This document shows, in pieces, positions 15,765-23,010 of a stretch of DNA of 28,424 nt (positions are counted from its first letter, which is position 1; every line of letters begins with the position of its first letter). The position numbers and the translations under genes are program-made. The stretch lies in contig JBQTIB010000179.1 of NCBI GenBank assembly GCA_052389435.1, positions 1-28,424 on the forward strand. The letters run 5' to 3'. Origin of the DNA: JBQTKD01 sp052389435 (lineage in GTDB: Bacteria > Actinomycetota > Actinomycetes > Sporichthyales > Sporichthyaceae). The notes beneath the pieces are model-generated. The model did no database searches. It was not told the DNA's origin and saw only the letters and a program-made list of their open reading frames with translations.

Positions 15765-15840
15765 AAATCCCTCAACTCAGTCGGGGCTTCGCGCCCTAGA
15801 AACCAAGCGTAGGCGTGAAAGGCCGCCGAAGATGGGTGTC
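15765..15840. other. Short gap between convergent genes
   Basis: 76 bp hold only a weak hairpin (GGGC at 15784-15787, GCCC at 15793-15796). I see no gene and no strong terminator. Confidence 0.4.
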
Positions 15841-16203
15841 CTAGGCGTCGAGGACAGCGACCAGCTTCTTCGGCGCGACCTTGCGGTAGGCGTCGCGGAC
15901 GATCTCCTCGACCTCGGCCCAGTCCACGTCCACGTCGAGGCGCACCCCGAGCCAGCCGGAAGGGCCGACGTAGGGCGGGACGAAGAACTTCTCCGGGCTC
16001 GCGGCCACGAGTTCCTGCTGCACACCGGGTGGTGCCGGGCACCAGAACGCAACCCTGTCGGCGTTGTGGTGGTGGTCGTCGAAGGTCGCGACGGTCCTCT
16101 TCTCCCGAACGAACCAGGTCGGTTCGCCGTGGCTGAGCCGCTCGCTGACCTCGGGCAGCGCGAGGCAGATTCCTCGCAGGCGCTCCAGTACGTCCTCGCT
16201 CAT
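15841..16203 (-). CDS. MmcQ/YjbR-family protein
   Basis: 120 aa from ATG at 16203. The opening SEDVLERLRGICLALPEVSERLSHGEPTWFVREKRTVATF and the later PYVGPSGWLGVRLDVDVDWAEVEEIVRDAYRKVAPKKLVAVL match the YjbR-like family (PF04237) along its full length. The fold is a small alpha/beta protein resembling the CyaY/frataxin topology, thought to bind DNA or a ligand. Its cellular role is not settled. It lies 33 bp downstream of the unknown gene on the same strand, so the two may share a transcript. The ribosome site is weak. Confidence 0.8.
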   Translation of the reverse strand: MSEDVLERLRGICLALPEVSERLSHGEPTWFVREKRTVATFDDHHHNADRVAFWCPAPPGVQQELVAASPEKFFVPPYVGPSGWLGVRLDVDVDWAEVEEIVRDAYRKVAPKKLVAVLDA

Positions 16204-16236
16204 TCCCCGACCGTAGCCGGCGGCCGTGAGCGTGCC

Positions 16237-16875
16237 CTACTCCCCCGGGTCCACGCGGGGGTCGGAGACTGCGGCCAACAGCTCCTCCTGCAGCGACTCC
16301 AGCCACGTGCGGACCTTGGCCAGTTCCATCGGCTCGCCTGCCCGGTTCAGTTCGCGGCCTTTGACCTCGACCCTGGCCAGCGCGAACCGTTCGCCCGACA
16401 ACGCCAACGACAGGCCCACTTCGCCGATCACCAGCGCCTTTGCCCGGTCGGCCTTCGCAACCGACCAGACGAAGTACTCGCGTCCGTCGGGAAGAGACCG
16501 GCGTTCGCAGACCGTGTCCTCGGCCGCCACTCCGCATGCGGCGTGGATCTGGCGAAGCGAACCGACCTCGAGGCTGCCCGTGCCGCTGTAGAACATGGCC
16601 CGCGGAAGCTCCGCCTGCTTCGCACTGCCGTTCTCGAGGACGACCTCCCCTGAGATCAGCGAGAAGGACCCGCCGAGCTTCTCTTGAAGCACCACCAGAT
16701 TCTCTACGTCGTTGGCGAGAGCCGCCGGCGGAGGCACCTGCTCGACCGGACCGAAGTCGATCGACTTCACCCGCTCGTCGGCCGCGAGCTCGGCCAGCGG
16801 CGTCGTGCGTGCCTCGAGCCACTCCACCGCGACAGTCCCGCCGGGACGTTCGTCCCATTTCCTCTCCTTGCGCAT
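16237..16875 (-). CDS. Conserved-looking protein of unknown function
   Basis: 212 aa from ATG at 16875. I do not recognise the family. The protein is soluble, with no signal peptide or transmembrane helix. It alternates beta strands and short helices (FSLISGEVVLENG, LPRAMFYSGTGSLEVGSLRQIHAACG, REYFVWSVAKADRAKALVIGEVGLSLAL) and ends in an amphipathic helix (VRTWLESLQEELLAAV). Third-position GC is high across the frame, supporting coding. It is divergent from the MMPL gene with 98 bp between starts and is followed 33 bp later by the YjbR-family gene. A GTG some 13 codons in is an alternative start. Confidence 0.55.
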   Translation of the reverse strand: MRKERKWDERPGGTVAVEWLEARTTPLAELAADERVKSIDFGPVEQVPPPAALANDVENLVVLQEKLGGSFSLISGEVVLENGSAKQAELPRAMFYSGTGSLEVGSLRQIHAACGVAAEDTVCERRSLPDGREYFVWSVAKADRAKALVIGEVGLSLALSGERFALARVEVKGRELNRAGEPMELAKVRTWLESLQEELLAAVSDPRVDPGE

Positions 16876-16973
16876 GGGAGACTTACGCCGTCAGTCCGCG
16901 CGGTAGGCTTGTTGTGCCGGGGGCAACGGCGAAGGACGGACGGGTTGAAGCGCGTGTCCACCAGGGCGGTCCG

Positions 16974-19502
16974 GTGATCGGCCTGTCTCGCTGGTGCTTC
17001 CTGCACCGGCGCTTCGTCGTGCTCGCCTGGCTCGCGTTGCTGATCGGCCTGACGTTCACCTCGCACGCCGTCGGCACGCGCTACTCCGACGCCTTCTCCC
17101 TGCCGGGCACGGACTCGACGGCGGCGACGGACCTGCTCAAGGAGAGCGGCCTAGCGGGCCGCTCCGGCGACAACGCGATGATCGTGCTGCGCTCCGAGCA
17201 GGGCCCGCTGCCCGAACCCGCGACCCAACAGGCGCTCACCGCCGCCCTCGAGCGCGTGCGCCAACTTCCCTCGGTCGGACAGGTCGTCGGCCCCTACGAT
17301 CCCCTCGGCGCGGGCCAGCTCAGCCCGGACCGCAGCACCGCGTTCGCGAGCGTCACGTTCAGCGGTTTCGGCCGCGAGATCCCGCTGGCCGATCTGCAGG
17401 CCGTCAACGCGGCCGCCGAGTCGCTGCGCACGCCGGGACTGCAGGTGGAGTTCGGCGGAACGGCGGCCACCGAACTCAAGCGCAATCCCGCCCAGCTCAG
17501 CGAACTCGTCGGGGTCGGCGCGGCGGCGATCGTGCTGTTCTACGCGTTCGGGTCGCTGCTGTCGATGACCCTGCCGCTGATCGTCGCGATCCTCGCGCTC
17601 GGGACCGCGCACGCCGCGATCGGGCTGCTGACCCGGCTGATGTCGGTCGGGTCGATGGCGCCGACGCTCGCCACCCTCGTCGGTTTGGGCGTCGCGATCG
17701 ACTACGCCCTGTTCATCGTGACGCGTCACCGCAGCGGGCTGCGGTCCGGGTTGAGCGTGGAGAACGCGGCGATCGCCGCGATGAACACCGCAGGCCGCGC
17801 CGTCCTGTTCGCCGGTGCCACGGTCGCCGTCGCCCTGCTCGGCCTGATCGTGCTCGGCGTAGACCTGCTCAGCGGCATGGGCATCGCCAGCGGACTGATG
17901 ATCGCGTTCGCGGTGGTCGCGACGGTCACGCTGCTGCCCGCGATGTTCGGGTTCGCCGGCATGAAGGTCTTCAACCCGAAGGAACGCCGCAAGCTCGCAG
18001 CGGGCGACTCCGGGATCGAGATGGCCCAGCGCGCCCGCTGGGCCAGGCTCGCGCACGCCGTCGAGACCCGGCCGGTGGCCCTCGGCCTCGCGGCCCTGAT
18101 GGGCATCCTGGTGCTGGCCGCTCCCACGCTGACCCTGCGGATGGGCTCCTCCGACCAGGGCAACGACCCGGCCGGCTCGAGCACCCGCAAGGCCTACGAC
18201 CTGATCGCCCAGGGCTTCGGCCCGGGCTTCAACGGACCCCTGGTGCTCGCGGCGCGCACCCCGGACGCGGCTGCGGCACAGGCCCTGACCGGTTTGGTGG
18301 CGGTGCTCTCGGTGACCGACGGCGTCGCGGCGGTCGTGCCGATGCCGATGCCGGAGGGCTCGCCGGCCGCGGTGATCACCCTGATCCCGACGACCTCGCC
18401 GCAGGACGCCGCGACCACCGAACTGGTGGACCGGCTGCGCACCCAGATCATCCCGGCGGCCACCGCCGGCACGCCGCTGGTGGTCCACGTCGGCGGCACC
18501 ACCGCGGTATTCGCGGACTTCGGCGACGTCCTCAACGGCAAGCTGCTGCTGTTCGTCGGCGTGGTGGTCCTGCTGGGCTGCGTGCTGTTGATGCTCGCGT
18601 TCCGCAGCATCGTCATTCCGTTGACGGCCGCCGCGATGAACGTACTCTCCGCCTGCGCGGGGCTCGGCGTCGTCGTCGTGATTTTCCAGTGGGGCTGGGG
18701 TTCCGAGCTGCTCAACCTCGGCAAGGCCGGGCCGGTGGAGTCCTTCCTGCCGGTGATGATGCTGGCGATCCTGTTCGGGCTGTCCATGGACTACCAGGTC
18801 TTCCTGGTGTCGCGGATGCACGAGGAGTGGCTGCTCACCAAGGACAACTCCCGAGCGGTGCGCGTCGGGCAGGTCGAGACCTCGCGGGTGATCAGCGCCG
18901 CGGCGACGATCATGGTGTGCGTCTTCCTCGCCTTCGTCCTGACCGGTCAGCGGGCGATCGCCGAGTTCGGTCTGGGGCTGGCCGCGGCGATTCTGCTCGA
19001 CGCCCTGGTGCTGCGCACCGTGCTGGTACCCGCGGCCATGCATCTGATCGGACCTGCGAACTGGTGGCTGCCCCGCCCGGTCGACCGTCTGCTCCCCCAC
19101 CTGTCCGTGGAGGGTCCGAGCACCGCACCGGCCGCCGACGTCCCGGCGCCGGTGGCCGCGCCGCTCGTGCCCGACCCGACGCCCCCGGCGACTCCGGTGC
19201 CGGTCGCCGTCGCCGCGGACCTGGAACTCGACCTGCGCGGCACGGTCGGCTGCCTCGACGGCACGACGCCCGATTGGGCGGTGGTGTCGGTATACGACGA
19301 GGCGGGCGTGGAGGTGGGCCGGGTCGTCACCGACGCCGACGGGCGCTTCGCCGTTGCGGTCTCGCGCCGCCACGTGTACCTGTTGACGGCCTGGTGCCCA
19401 GGCCATCGACCGACCGAGGGCACCATCGTCGACCCGACGACGGGAACCCGCGACATCGGACTGCTCGTCACTGCCACGGGCGCTCCGCAGGTGCGCCTGT
19501 AG
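16974..19502 (+). CDS. MMPL/RND-family transporter with C-terminal transthyretin-like domain
   Basis: 842 aa from GTG at 16974, the first credible start; the frame upstream is a shadow of the divergent gene. Two RND halves are visible. Each has one transmembrane helix (FVVLAWLALLIGLTF in the first), an external loop and five more helices. The MMPL signatures are GLGVAIDYALFIVTRHR (about residue 240) and LFGLSMDYQVFLVSRMHEEW (about 600), with the Asp-Tyr pairs of the proton relay. MMPL proteins export lipids or glycolipids. A Pro/Ala linker (715-745) leads to a beta-sandwich (LELDLRGTVGCLDGTTPDWAVVSVYDEAG, DADGRFAVAVSRRHVYLLTAWCPGH), an unusual addition. TAGGCT at 16904-16909 may be its -10 element. 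Confidence 0.85.
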   Translation: MIGLSRWCFLHRRFVVLAWLALLIGLTFTSHAVGTRYSDAFSLPGTDSTAATDLLKESGLAGRSGDNAMIVLRSEQGPLPEPATQQALTAALERVRQLPSVGQVVGPYDPLGAGQLSPDRSTAFASVTFSGFGREIPLADLQAVNAAAESLRTPGLQVEFGGTAATELKRNPAQLSELVGVGAAAIVLFYAFGSLLSMTLPLIVAILALGTAHAAIGLLTRLMSVGSMAPTLATLVGLGVAIDYALFIVTRHRSGLRSGLSVENAAIAAMNTAGRAVLFAGATVAVALLGLIVLGVDLLSGMGIASGLMIAFAVVATVTLLPAMFGFAGMKVFNPKERRKLAAGDSGIEMAQRARWARLAHAVETRPVALGLAALMGILVLAAPTLTLRMGSSDQGNDPAGSSTRKAYDLIAQGFGPGFNGPLVLAARTPDAAAAQALTGLVAVLSVTDGVAAVVPMPMPEGSPAAVITLIPTTSPQDAATTELVDRLRTQIIPAATAGTPLVVHVGGTTAVFADFGDVLNGKLLLFVGVVVLLGCVLLMLAFRSIVIPLTAAAMNVLSACAGLGVVVVIFQWGWGSELLNLGKAGPVESFLPVMMLAILFGLSMDYQVFLVSRMHEEWLLTKDNSRAVRVGQVETSRVISAAATIMVCVFLAFVLTGQRAIAEFGLGLAAAILLDALVLRTVLVPAAMHLIGPANWWLPRPVDRLLPHLSVEGPSTAPAADVPAPVAAPLVPDPTPPATPVPVAVAADLELDLRGTVGCLDGTTPDWAVVSVYDEAGVEVGRVVTDADGRFAVAVSRRHVYLLTAWCPGHRPTEGTIVDPTTGTRDIGLLVTATGAPQVRL

Positions 19503-19520
19503 CGCGCGAGTGACCGACAG

Positions 19521-20324
19521 TCAGATGAGCGCGAAGGTCCGCGCCACGGCACCGACCTGCCGGCCGGCCAGCGCCGGCCAGGACCGGTCCCGGTGCGGCC
19601 AGAACGCGGGCAGCGTCCGGGCGAGCGCGAGGAACACCTCTGCGTTGTGCGCGAGCCCGAGATGGGTGGCCTCGACTTCGAGGTTCTCGGCCGCGGGGTG
19701 TCTGCACGTCTGCCACGGGGCGATGCGGTCGCGACGGGAGTAGACCGAGACGAAACCGACGCCCTTGGGGAATGGGCCGGTGACCGCCCGCTGGAACCGT
19801 GGCGGGCACCCGCCACGCAGGCAGCGGAACGAGAGCAGGTTCGGCAGGTGGCCGGAGCTGAGCATCCCCGAGACCGCCTGTGGGTGGGACACCCGGGCGC
19901 GGCCGGGGGCGCGCGTCGGGGAGCCGAGCACGGCGATGCCGGCGACGAGGTCTGGACGGGCCGCCGCGAGCGCCTTGGCGAGGATGCCGCCGCGGCTGTG
20001 GCCGACGATCGCGACGCGCTGCCCGCTGTCCGCGGCGATGCGCTCGAGCCGCCGCTCGAGCCGCACGCCCTGACGTTCCGAGCAGCCGACGTTCAGTCCG
20101 ACACGCGACCGGTAGGTCCGGTAGCCGCGCGAACGCAGCCAACGCCCCATGACCTCCAGGGAGGCGTCCGCGGCCCCGAATCCCGGGATCAGCAGGACCG
20201 GGTGTCCGTAGCCGAGCGGCGAGGCGAGGCCGAGGATCGGCGCGGCCGCGACCGTGTGTACGAACTCCGGCGCCGAACTCTCCCGCAGCAGCGAACCGCC
20301 GGCCCGGGCGAGCCGGCGAAGCAT
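19521..20324 (-). CDS. Lipase/esterase-like alpha/beta hydrolase
   Basis: 267 aa from ATG at 20324. The fold signature is GHPVLLIPGFGAAD, then RVAIVGHSRGGILAKALAA (nucleophile elbow GHSRG), then SVYSRRDRIAPW (acid Asp) and EATHLGLAHN (His), so a full Ser-Asp-His triad is present. The pattern matches PGAP1/triacylglycerol-lipase-like hydrolases with an Arg-rich lid region (RCLRGGCPP). There is no signal peptide. The start codon overlaps the stop of the small membrane-protein gene (TGATG), so translation is coupled and the two products may work together at the membrane. It converges on the MMPL gene with 18 bp between stops. The substrate is unknown. Confidence 0.8.
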   Translation of the reverse strand: MLRRLARAGGSLLRESSAPEFVHTVAAAPILGLASPLGYGHPVLLIPGFGAADASLEVMGRWLRSRGYRTYRSRVGLNVGCSERQGVRLERRLERIAADSGQRVAIVGHSRGGILAKALAAARPDLVAGIAVLGSPTRAPGRARVSHPQAVSGMLSSGHLPNLLSFRCLRGGCPPRFQRAVTGPFPKGVGFVSVYSRRDRIAPWQTCRHPAAENLEVEATHLGLAHNAEVFLALARTLPAFWPHRDRSWPALAGRQVGAVARTFALI

Positions 20325-20551
20325 CAGGGCGTCCGGTCGGTCGGCGGCCGCTGGGCCGGGCCGATGGCCTGGCCGACCCGCGTTCTGCTGCCGAGCTTCC
20401 CGACCTGGTGCAGGCCCTTGGAGACCTTGGTGGGCCCGCCTTCGCGGCGCTCGATGCGCTCGGCGGTGTGCCGGGCGAAGGCCCCGACCACCGGAACGAG
20501 CACCGTGAGGATCAGCCAGCGGCGGACGCGACGAAACAGGAAGAAGAACAC
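20324..20551 (-). CDS. Small single-pass membrane protein, coupled to the lipase gene
   Basis: 75 aa from GTG at 20551. The frame opens FFFLFRRVRRWLILTVLVPVVGAFARHTAERIERREGGPT: an aromatic and basic anchor, one transmembrane helix (about residues 11-26) and a charged, mostly cytoplasmic tail. Its stop overlaps the hydrolase start by one base (TGATG). GGAGG lies only one base from GTG, too close for a normal ribosome site, so the true start is uncertain. The longer frame to 20641 would overlap the divergent DUF1905 gene. The function is unknown; it may hold the hydrolase at the membrane. Confidence 0.55.
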   Translation of the reverse strand: MFFFLFRRVRRWLILTVLVPVVGAFARHTAERIERREGGPTKVSKGLHQVGKLGSRTRVGQAIGPAQRPPTDRTP

Positions 20552-20630
20552 GCCTCCATTATGCCGCCGAGGGCTCGGCGGGGCTGCGGTGCAGGCCGAC
20601 GGGGACCGCTCGAGCACGTAGCGTCGGGGC

Positions 20631-20921
20631 GTGGAGTTCACCTTCAGCGGCCCGGTGTGGCACTGGCGGGGTCCCGCCCCGCACCACTTCGTCGACGTGC
20701 CTGCGGAAGAGGCCGCCGCGCTGGCCGAGATCTGCGCCGCGGTGACCTACGGCTGGGGCATGATCCCGGTCGAGGTCGTGCTCGGGAAGAGCACCTGGAC
20801 GACGTCGCTGTGGCCCAGGGACGGCGGCTACGTCGTCCCGTTGAAGGCGACGGTGCGCGCCAGGGAGCGGGTCGAACTCGACGACGTCGTCACGCTGACG
20901 CTGCGAGTCAGAGTTCCTTGA
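20631..20921 (+). CDS. DUF1905 protein
   Basis: 96 aa from GTG at 20631. The pattern MEFTFSGPVWHWRGPAPHHFVDVPAEEAAALAEI, then GWGMIPVEVVLGKSTWTTSLWPRDGGYVVPLKATVRARERVELDDVVTLTLRV, is the full DUF1905 domain (PF08922), a small beta-rich protein of unknown function. There is no Shine-Dalgarno. TAGCGT (20619-20624) ends 6 bases before GTG, suggesting a leaderless mRNA. The last 14 bases overlap the end of the convergent heparinase-like gene. Confidence 0.85.
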   Translation: MEFTFSGPVWHWRGPAPHHFVDVPAEEAAALAEICAAVTYGWGMIPVEVVLGKSTWTTSLWPRDGGYVVPLKATVRARERVELDDVVTLTLRVRVP

Positions 20922-22758
20922 TGCTCGCCGTCGCGTGCGAGAAGACGATGCGGAACTTCTTGGCGCCGACCGCGATGTCGACGGTCCTGTTGTCCCCGGA
21001 CGTCGCCCACCGCAGCATCGACACCTTCTCCCCGTTCGGTTTCGGCACGACGATCGCGGTGAGCCGGACCGTCTTGCCCGTCGCCCCGGCCTGCAGGGTC
21101 GGGGTGGGCTTGAGGCTGTTGGTCTTCTCGCTGCGCCAGCCCAGCATCGGATTGGTCTTGCCCTTGCTCACCTTCAGCGTCGGATCGGTACCCGCCCACA
21201 GGATGGTGGCGTCCGAACCGGAGCCGGAGGTCCAGGCCTTCATGTCGCCGGTGGAGACGGAGCGATCCGCGCCCAGGTGCCAGTTCTGAGTAACCGTCCG
21301 GTTCTTGGTCTGGTTGACCTGGTCGTCGACGAGCAGCAGGTTCTGATCCTTGAAATGCACGACCGTGCGCTTCCAGTCCGCCCCCGACAGGGCCTGGGTG
21401 CGCACCCGCACCAGGTCGTAGGCAGCGGTGGACTTGGAGTGGGTCAGGTCGGACTCGGCGGTGCGGTCGTAGGTCGCCCCGGCGATGTCGACGACGTTGT
21501 GCGCCTCGTTGCTGCGCACGTACGTGCGGCGGATTCCCTCGCCGTAGGCGTAGAGGCCCGGCTGCCACAGAATCTGCTTTCCGGCGGCGTAGAACGACAC
21601 GGCGCCGGCGTCCTCGTGGGCGTGCGGCTGGCTGGCCATGGAGGGACCGAACCGAACCGAGGCCAACGACTGTTCCTCCGCGCTCTCGCGGTCGAACCAG
21701 GCCGAGCGGGAGAACGCGTAGCCGGACTCCGGGAACAGCGCGAACGTCGCAGGCGGCAGCAGGCCCTTGAGCCCCTTGCTCAGCGCGTACTCGGTGACGG
21801 TCCCCGGCACCGAGACCGCCTTCTGCATCGAGGTGTCCCCCCACGGGATCAGGTAGCCGTCCGGCTGGGTGCCGTAGCCGATGAAGTCGGGCATGAGCGC
21901 GACGCGGGTGAACACCGACGGATCGGGGAGGAGGCCGCAGGCGAGCAGCCGGGTCTGCAGCGTGAGGTACCACCGGTGGTCCAGCGCCTGGTACTGCATC
22001 GCTCCTTCGCGGGCCACGCCCTCGCTGTTGATCAGCTTGGGAATGGCGGCGGTCGAGCGGTCGACCGCGAGGTCGCGCCAGGAGTCCCGGCCGGTGTGAC
22101 AGCCGAGGGCGAGCAGGCCCATGTCCTGGTGCAGCGCGTGGTTGCCCTTCGCCCGCTCGTCCGGATCCTGCAGCGCCGCGGCGTGCACCTGCATCGCCTC
22201 GCGCAGCCACGACCGTCCGTCCAGGGCGTCGGCTGCGCAGACCAGGCCGATCGACCGGACGCCGACCACCATGGGATGCCAGGTGAACGGCGAGCGACGC
22301 TCCGCGGTGTAGCCGTTGTTGCCGATCCAGTCGCTCCACAGGTACCCGTACCGGTCGAGCATCTTCTGGTTGCCGGTGCGCAGACCCTCGCGGCGCAGCA
22401 CGTCGGCCCAGCGCAGGGTCTGGTAGTCGAAGGCCCACACGTCGTTGGCGAAGGGGTTCTCGCGCCAGTTCGGGTTGGTCGGCAGCTTCCAACTCGAGAA
22501 GGCGGTCAACGTGAGCCGACCGTCCATCAGCGCGGCCGCGTCCGCCGCGTCGGTGGATCGGGCGACGTACCGGTCCCCCATGCACTGCGGGTCGCCCCTG
22601 CCGGGGGTCGTGGCCGCGGCGATGCCGACGGGCGTCGGGTCGACGGAGGCCGTGTCGACGTCGTCCGCCCCGGCCGGCTCCGAGGCGCCGGCTACACCGG
22701 CCAGGGCGGACGCGGCCACCACCGCCGCCGCTGCCGCCATCGCACCGCGTGCTCGCAT
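20908..22758 (-). CDS. Secreted heparinase II/III-like polysaccharide lyase
   Basis: 616 aa. ATG at 22758 has GGGAGG about 7 bases upstream. The signal peptide is residues 1-30 (Ala-rich, ending AGASEP). The middle is an alpha-toroid (KGNHALHQDMGLLALGC near residue 206, EGAMQYQALDHRWYL near 260). The second half is the heparinase II/III beta domain (SQPHAHEDAGAVSFYAAGKQILWQPG near 376, SNEAHNVVDI). N/H in GNH, Y/H in YQALDH and H-x-H in PHAHED are the residues used by such lyases to cleave uronate-containing polysaccharides. The substrate (alginate, heparin-like or an envelope polymer) cannot be told. There are no PTS, SusCD or sugar-acid genes nearby. It shares a divergent region with the beta-propeller gene. 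Confidence 0.75.
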   Translation of the reverse strand: MRARGAMAAAAAVVAASALAGVAGASEPAGADDVDTASVDPTPVGIAAATTPGRGDPQCMGDRYVARSTDAADAAALMDGRLTLTAFSSWKLPTNPNWRENPFANDVWAFDYQTLRWADVLRREGLRTGNQKMLDRYGYLWSDWIGNNGYTAERRSPFTWHPMVVGVRSIGLVCAADALDGRSWLREAMQVHAAALQDPDERAKGNHALHQDMGLLALGCHTGRDSWRDLAVDRSTAAIPKLINSEGVAREGAMQYQALDHRWYLTLQTRLLACGLLPDPSVFTRVALMPDFIGYGTQPDGYLIPWGDTSMQKAVSVPGTVTEYALSKGLKGLLPPATFALFPESGYAFSRSAWFDRESAEEQSLASVRFGPSMASQPHAHEDAGAVSFYAAGKQILWQPGLYAYGEGIRRTYVRSNEAHNVVDIAGATYDRTAESDLTHSKSTAAYDLVRVRTQALSGADWKRTVVHFKDQNLLLVDDQVNQTKNRTVTQNWHLGADRSVSTGDMKAWTSGSGSDATILWAGTDPTLKVSKGKTNPMLGWRSEKTNSLKPTPTLQAGATGKTVRLTAIVVPKPNGEKVSMLRWATSGDNRTVDIAVGAKKFRIVFSHATASIKEL

Positions 22759-23010
22759 CGCTCTGCCTCCCCAGGTCTGTGGTCAGCATCGCCCCGAAAG
22801 ATCGCCGCGTCAGGGGCTCCAACCGAACCTTGAAGGGGGTTGCGGGCGGCCTTGGCCCGTTGTTCATCTCCTGACGTCACGTCAGTTGAAAATCGGAACG
22901 ATTCGCCCCCATGGCAACCCACCCCATCGGGAGGTTGCGATTCCCCCGTGGCGATTGCCCGCATCGACGCTGCGGCGTGCGACGATCTCGGCCAGCAGAC
23001 GGAGGTGGGT
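22759..23010. other. Divergent control region, heparinase-like / beta-propeller genes
   Basis: 252 bp without a gene. It contains the perfect palindrome at 22871-22885 and a smaller inverted repeat (GCAACC at 22914-22919, GGTTGC at 22933-22938) in the probable leader of the beta-propeller gene. No clear -35/-10 pair could be fixed for either direction. Confidence 0.4.
22871..22885. promoter_or_regulatory. Perfect palindrome CTGACGTCACGTCAG
   Basis: Two 7-base arms (CTGACGT / ACGTCAG) flank a single C. It lies 113 bp before the heparinase-like start and 126 bp before the beta-propeller start, so one regulator could serve both. The regulator family is unknown; GntR/FadR-type and TetR-type proteins use sites of this size. 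Confidence 0.5.

Noticed and set aside
15765..15840. Small RNA or tRNA between convergent genes
   Set aside because: No cloverleaf or T-loop sequence and only a 4-bp hairpin.
16440..16973. N-terminal extension of the MMPL gene
   Set aside because: It overlaps the divergent 212-aa gene, is Pro/Arg-rich, and precedes the first hydrophobic helix without homology.
17151..19406. Minus-strand 751-codon frame opposite the MMPL gene
   Set aside because: Antisense shadow with His/Arg/Gln-rich nonsense; MMPL signatures are on the plus strand.
20935..22833. Plus-strand 632-codon frame opposite the heparinase-like gene
   Set aside because: Shadow frame; the minus strand shows a signal peptide, ribosome site and lyase motifs.
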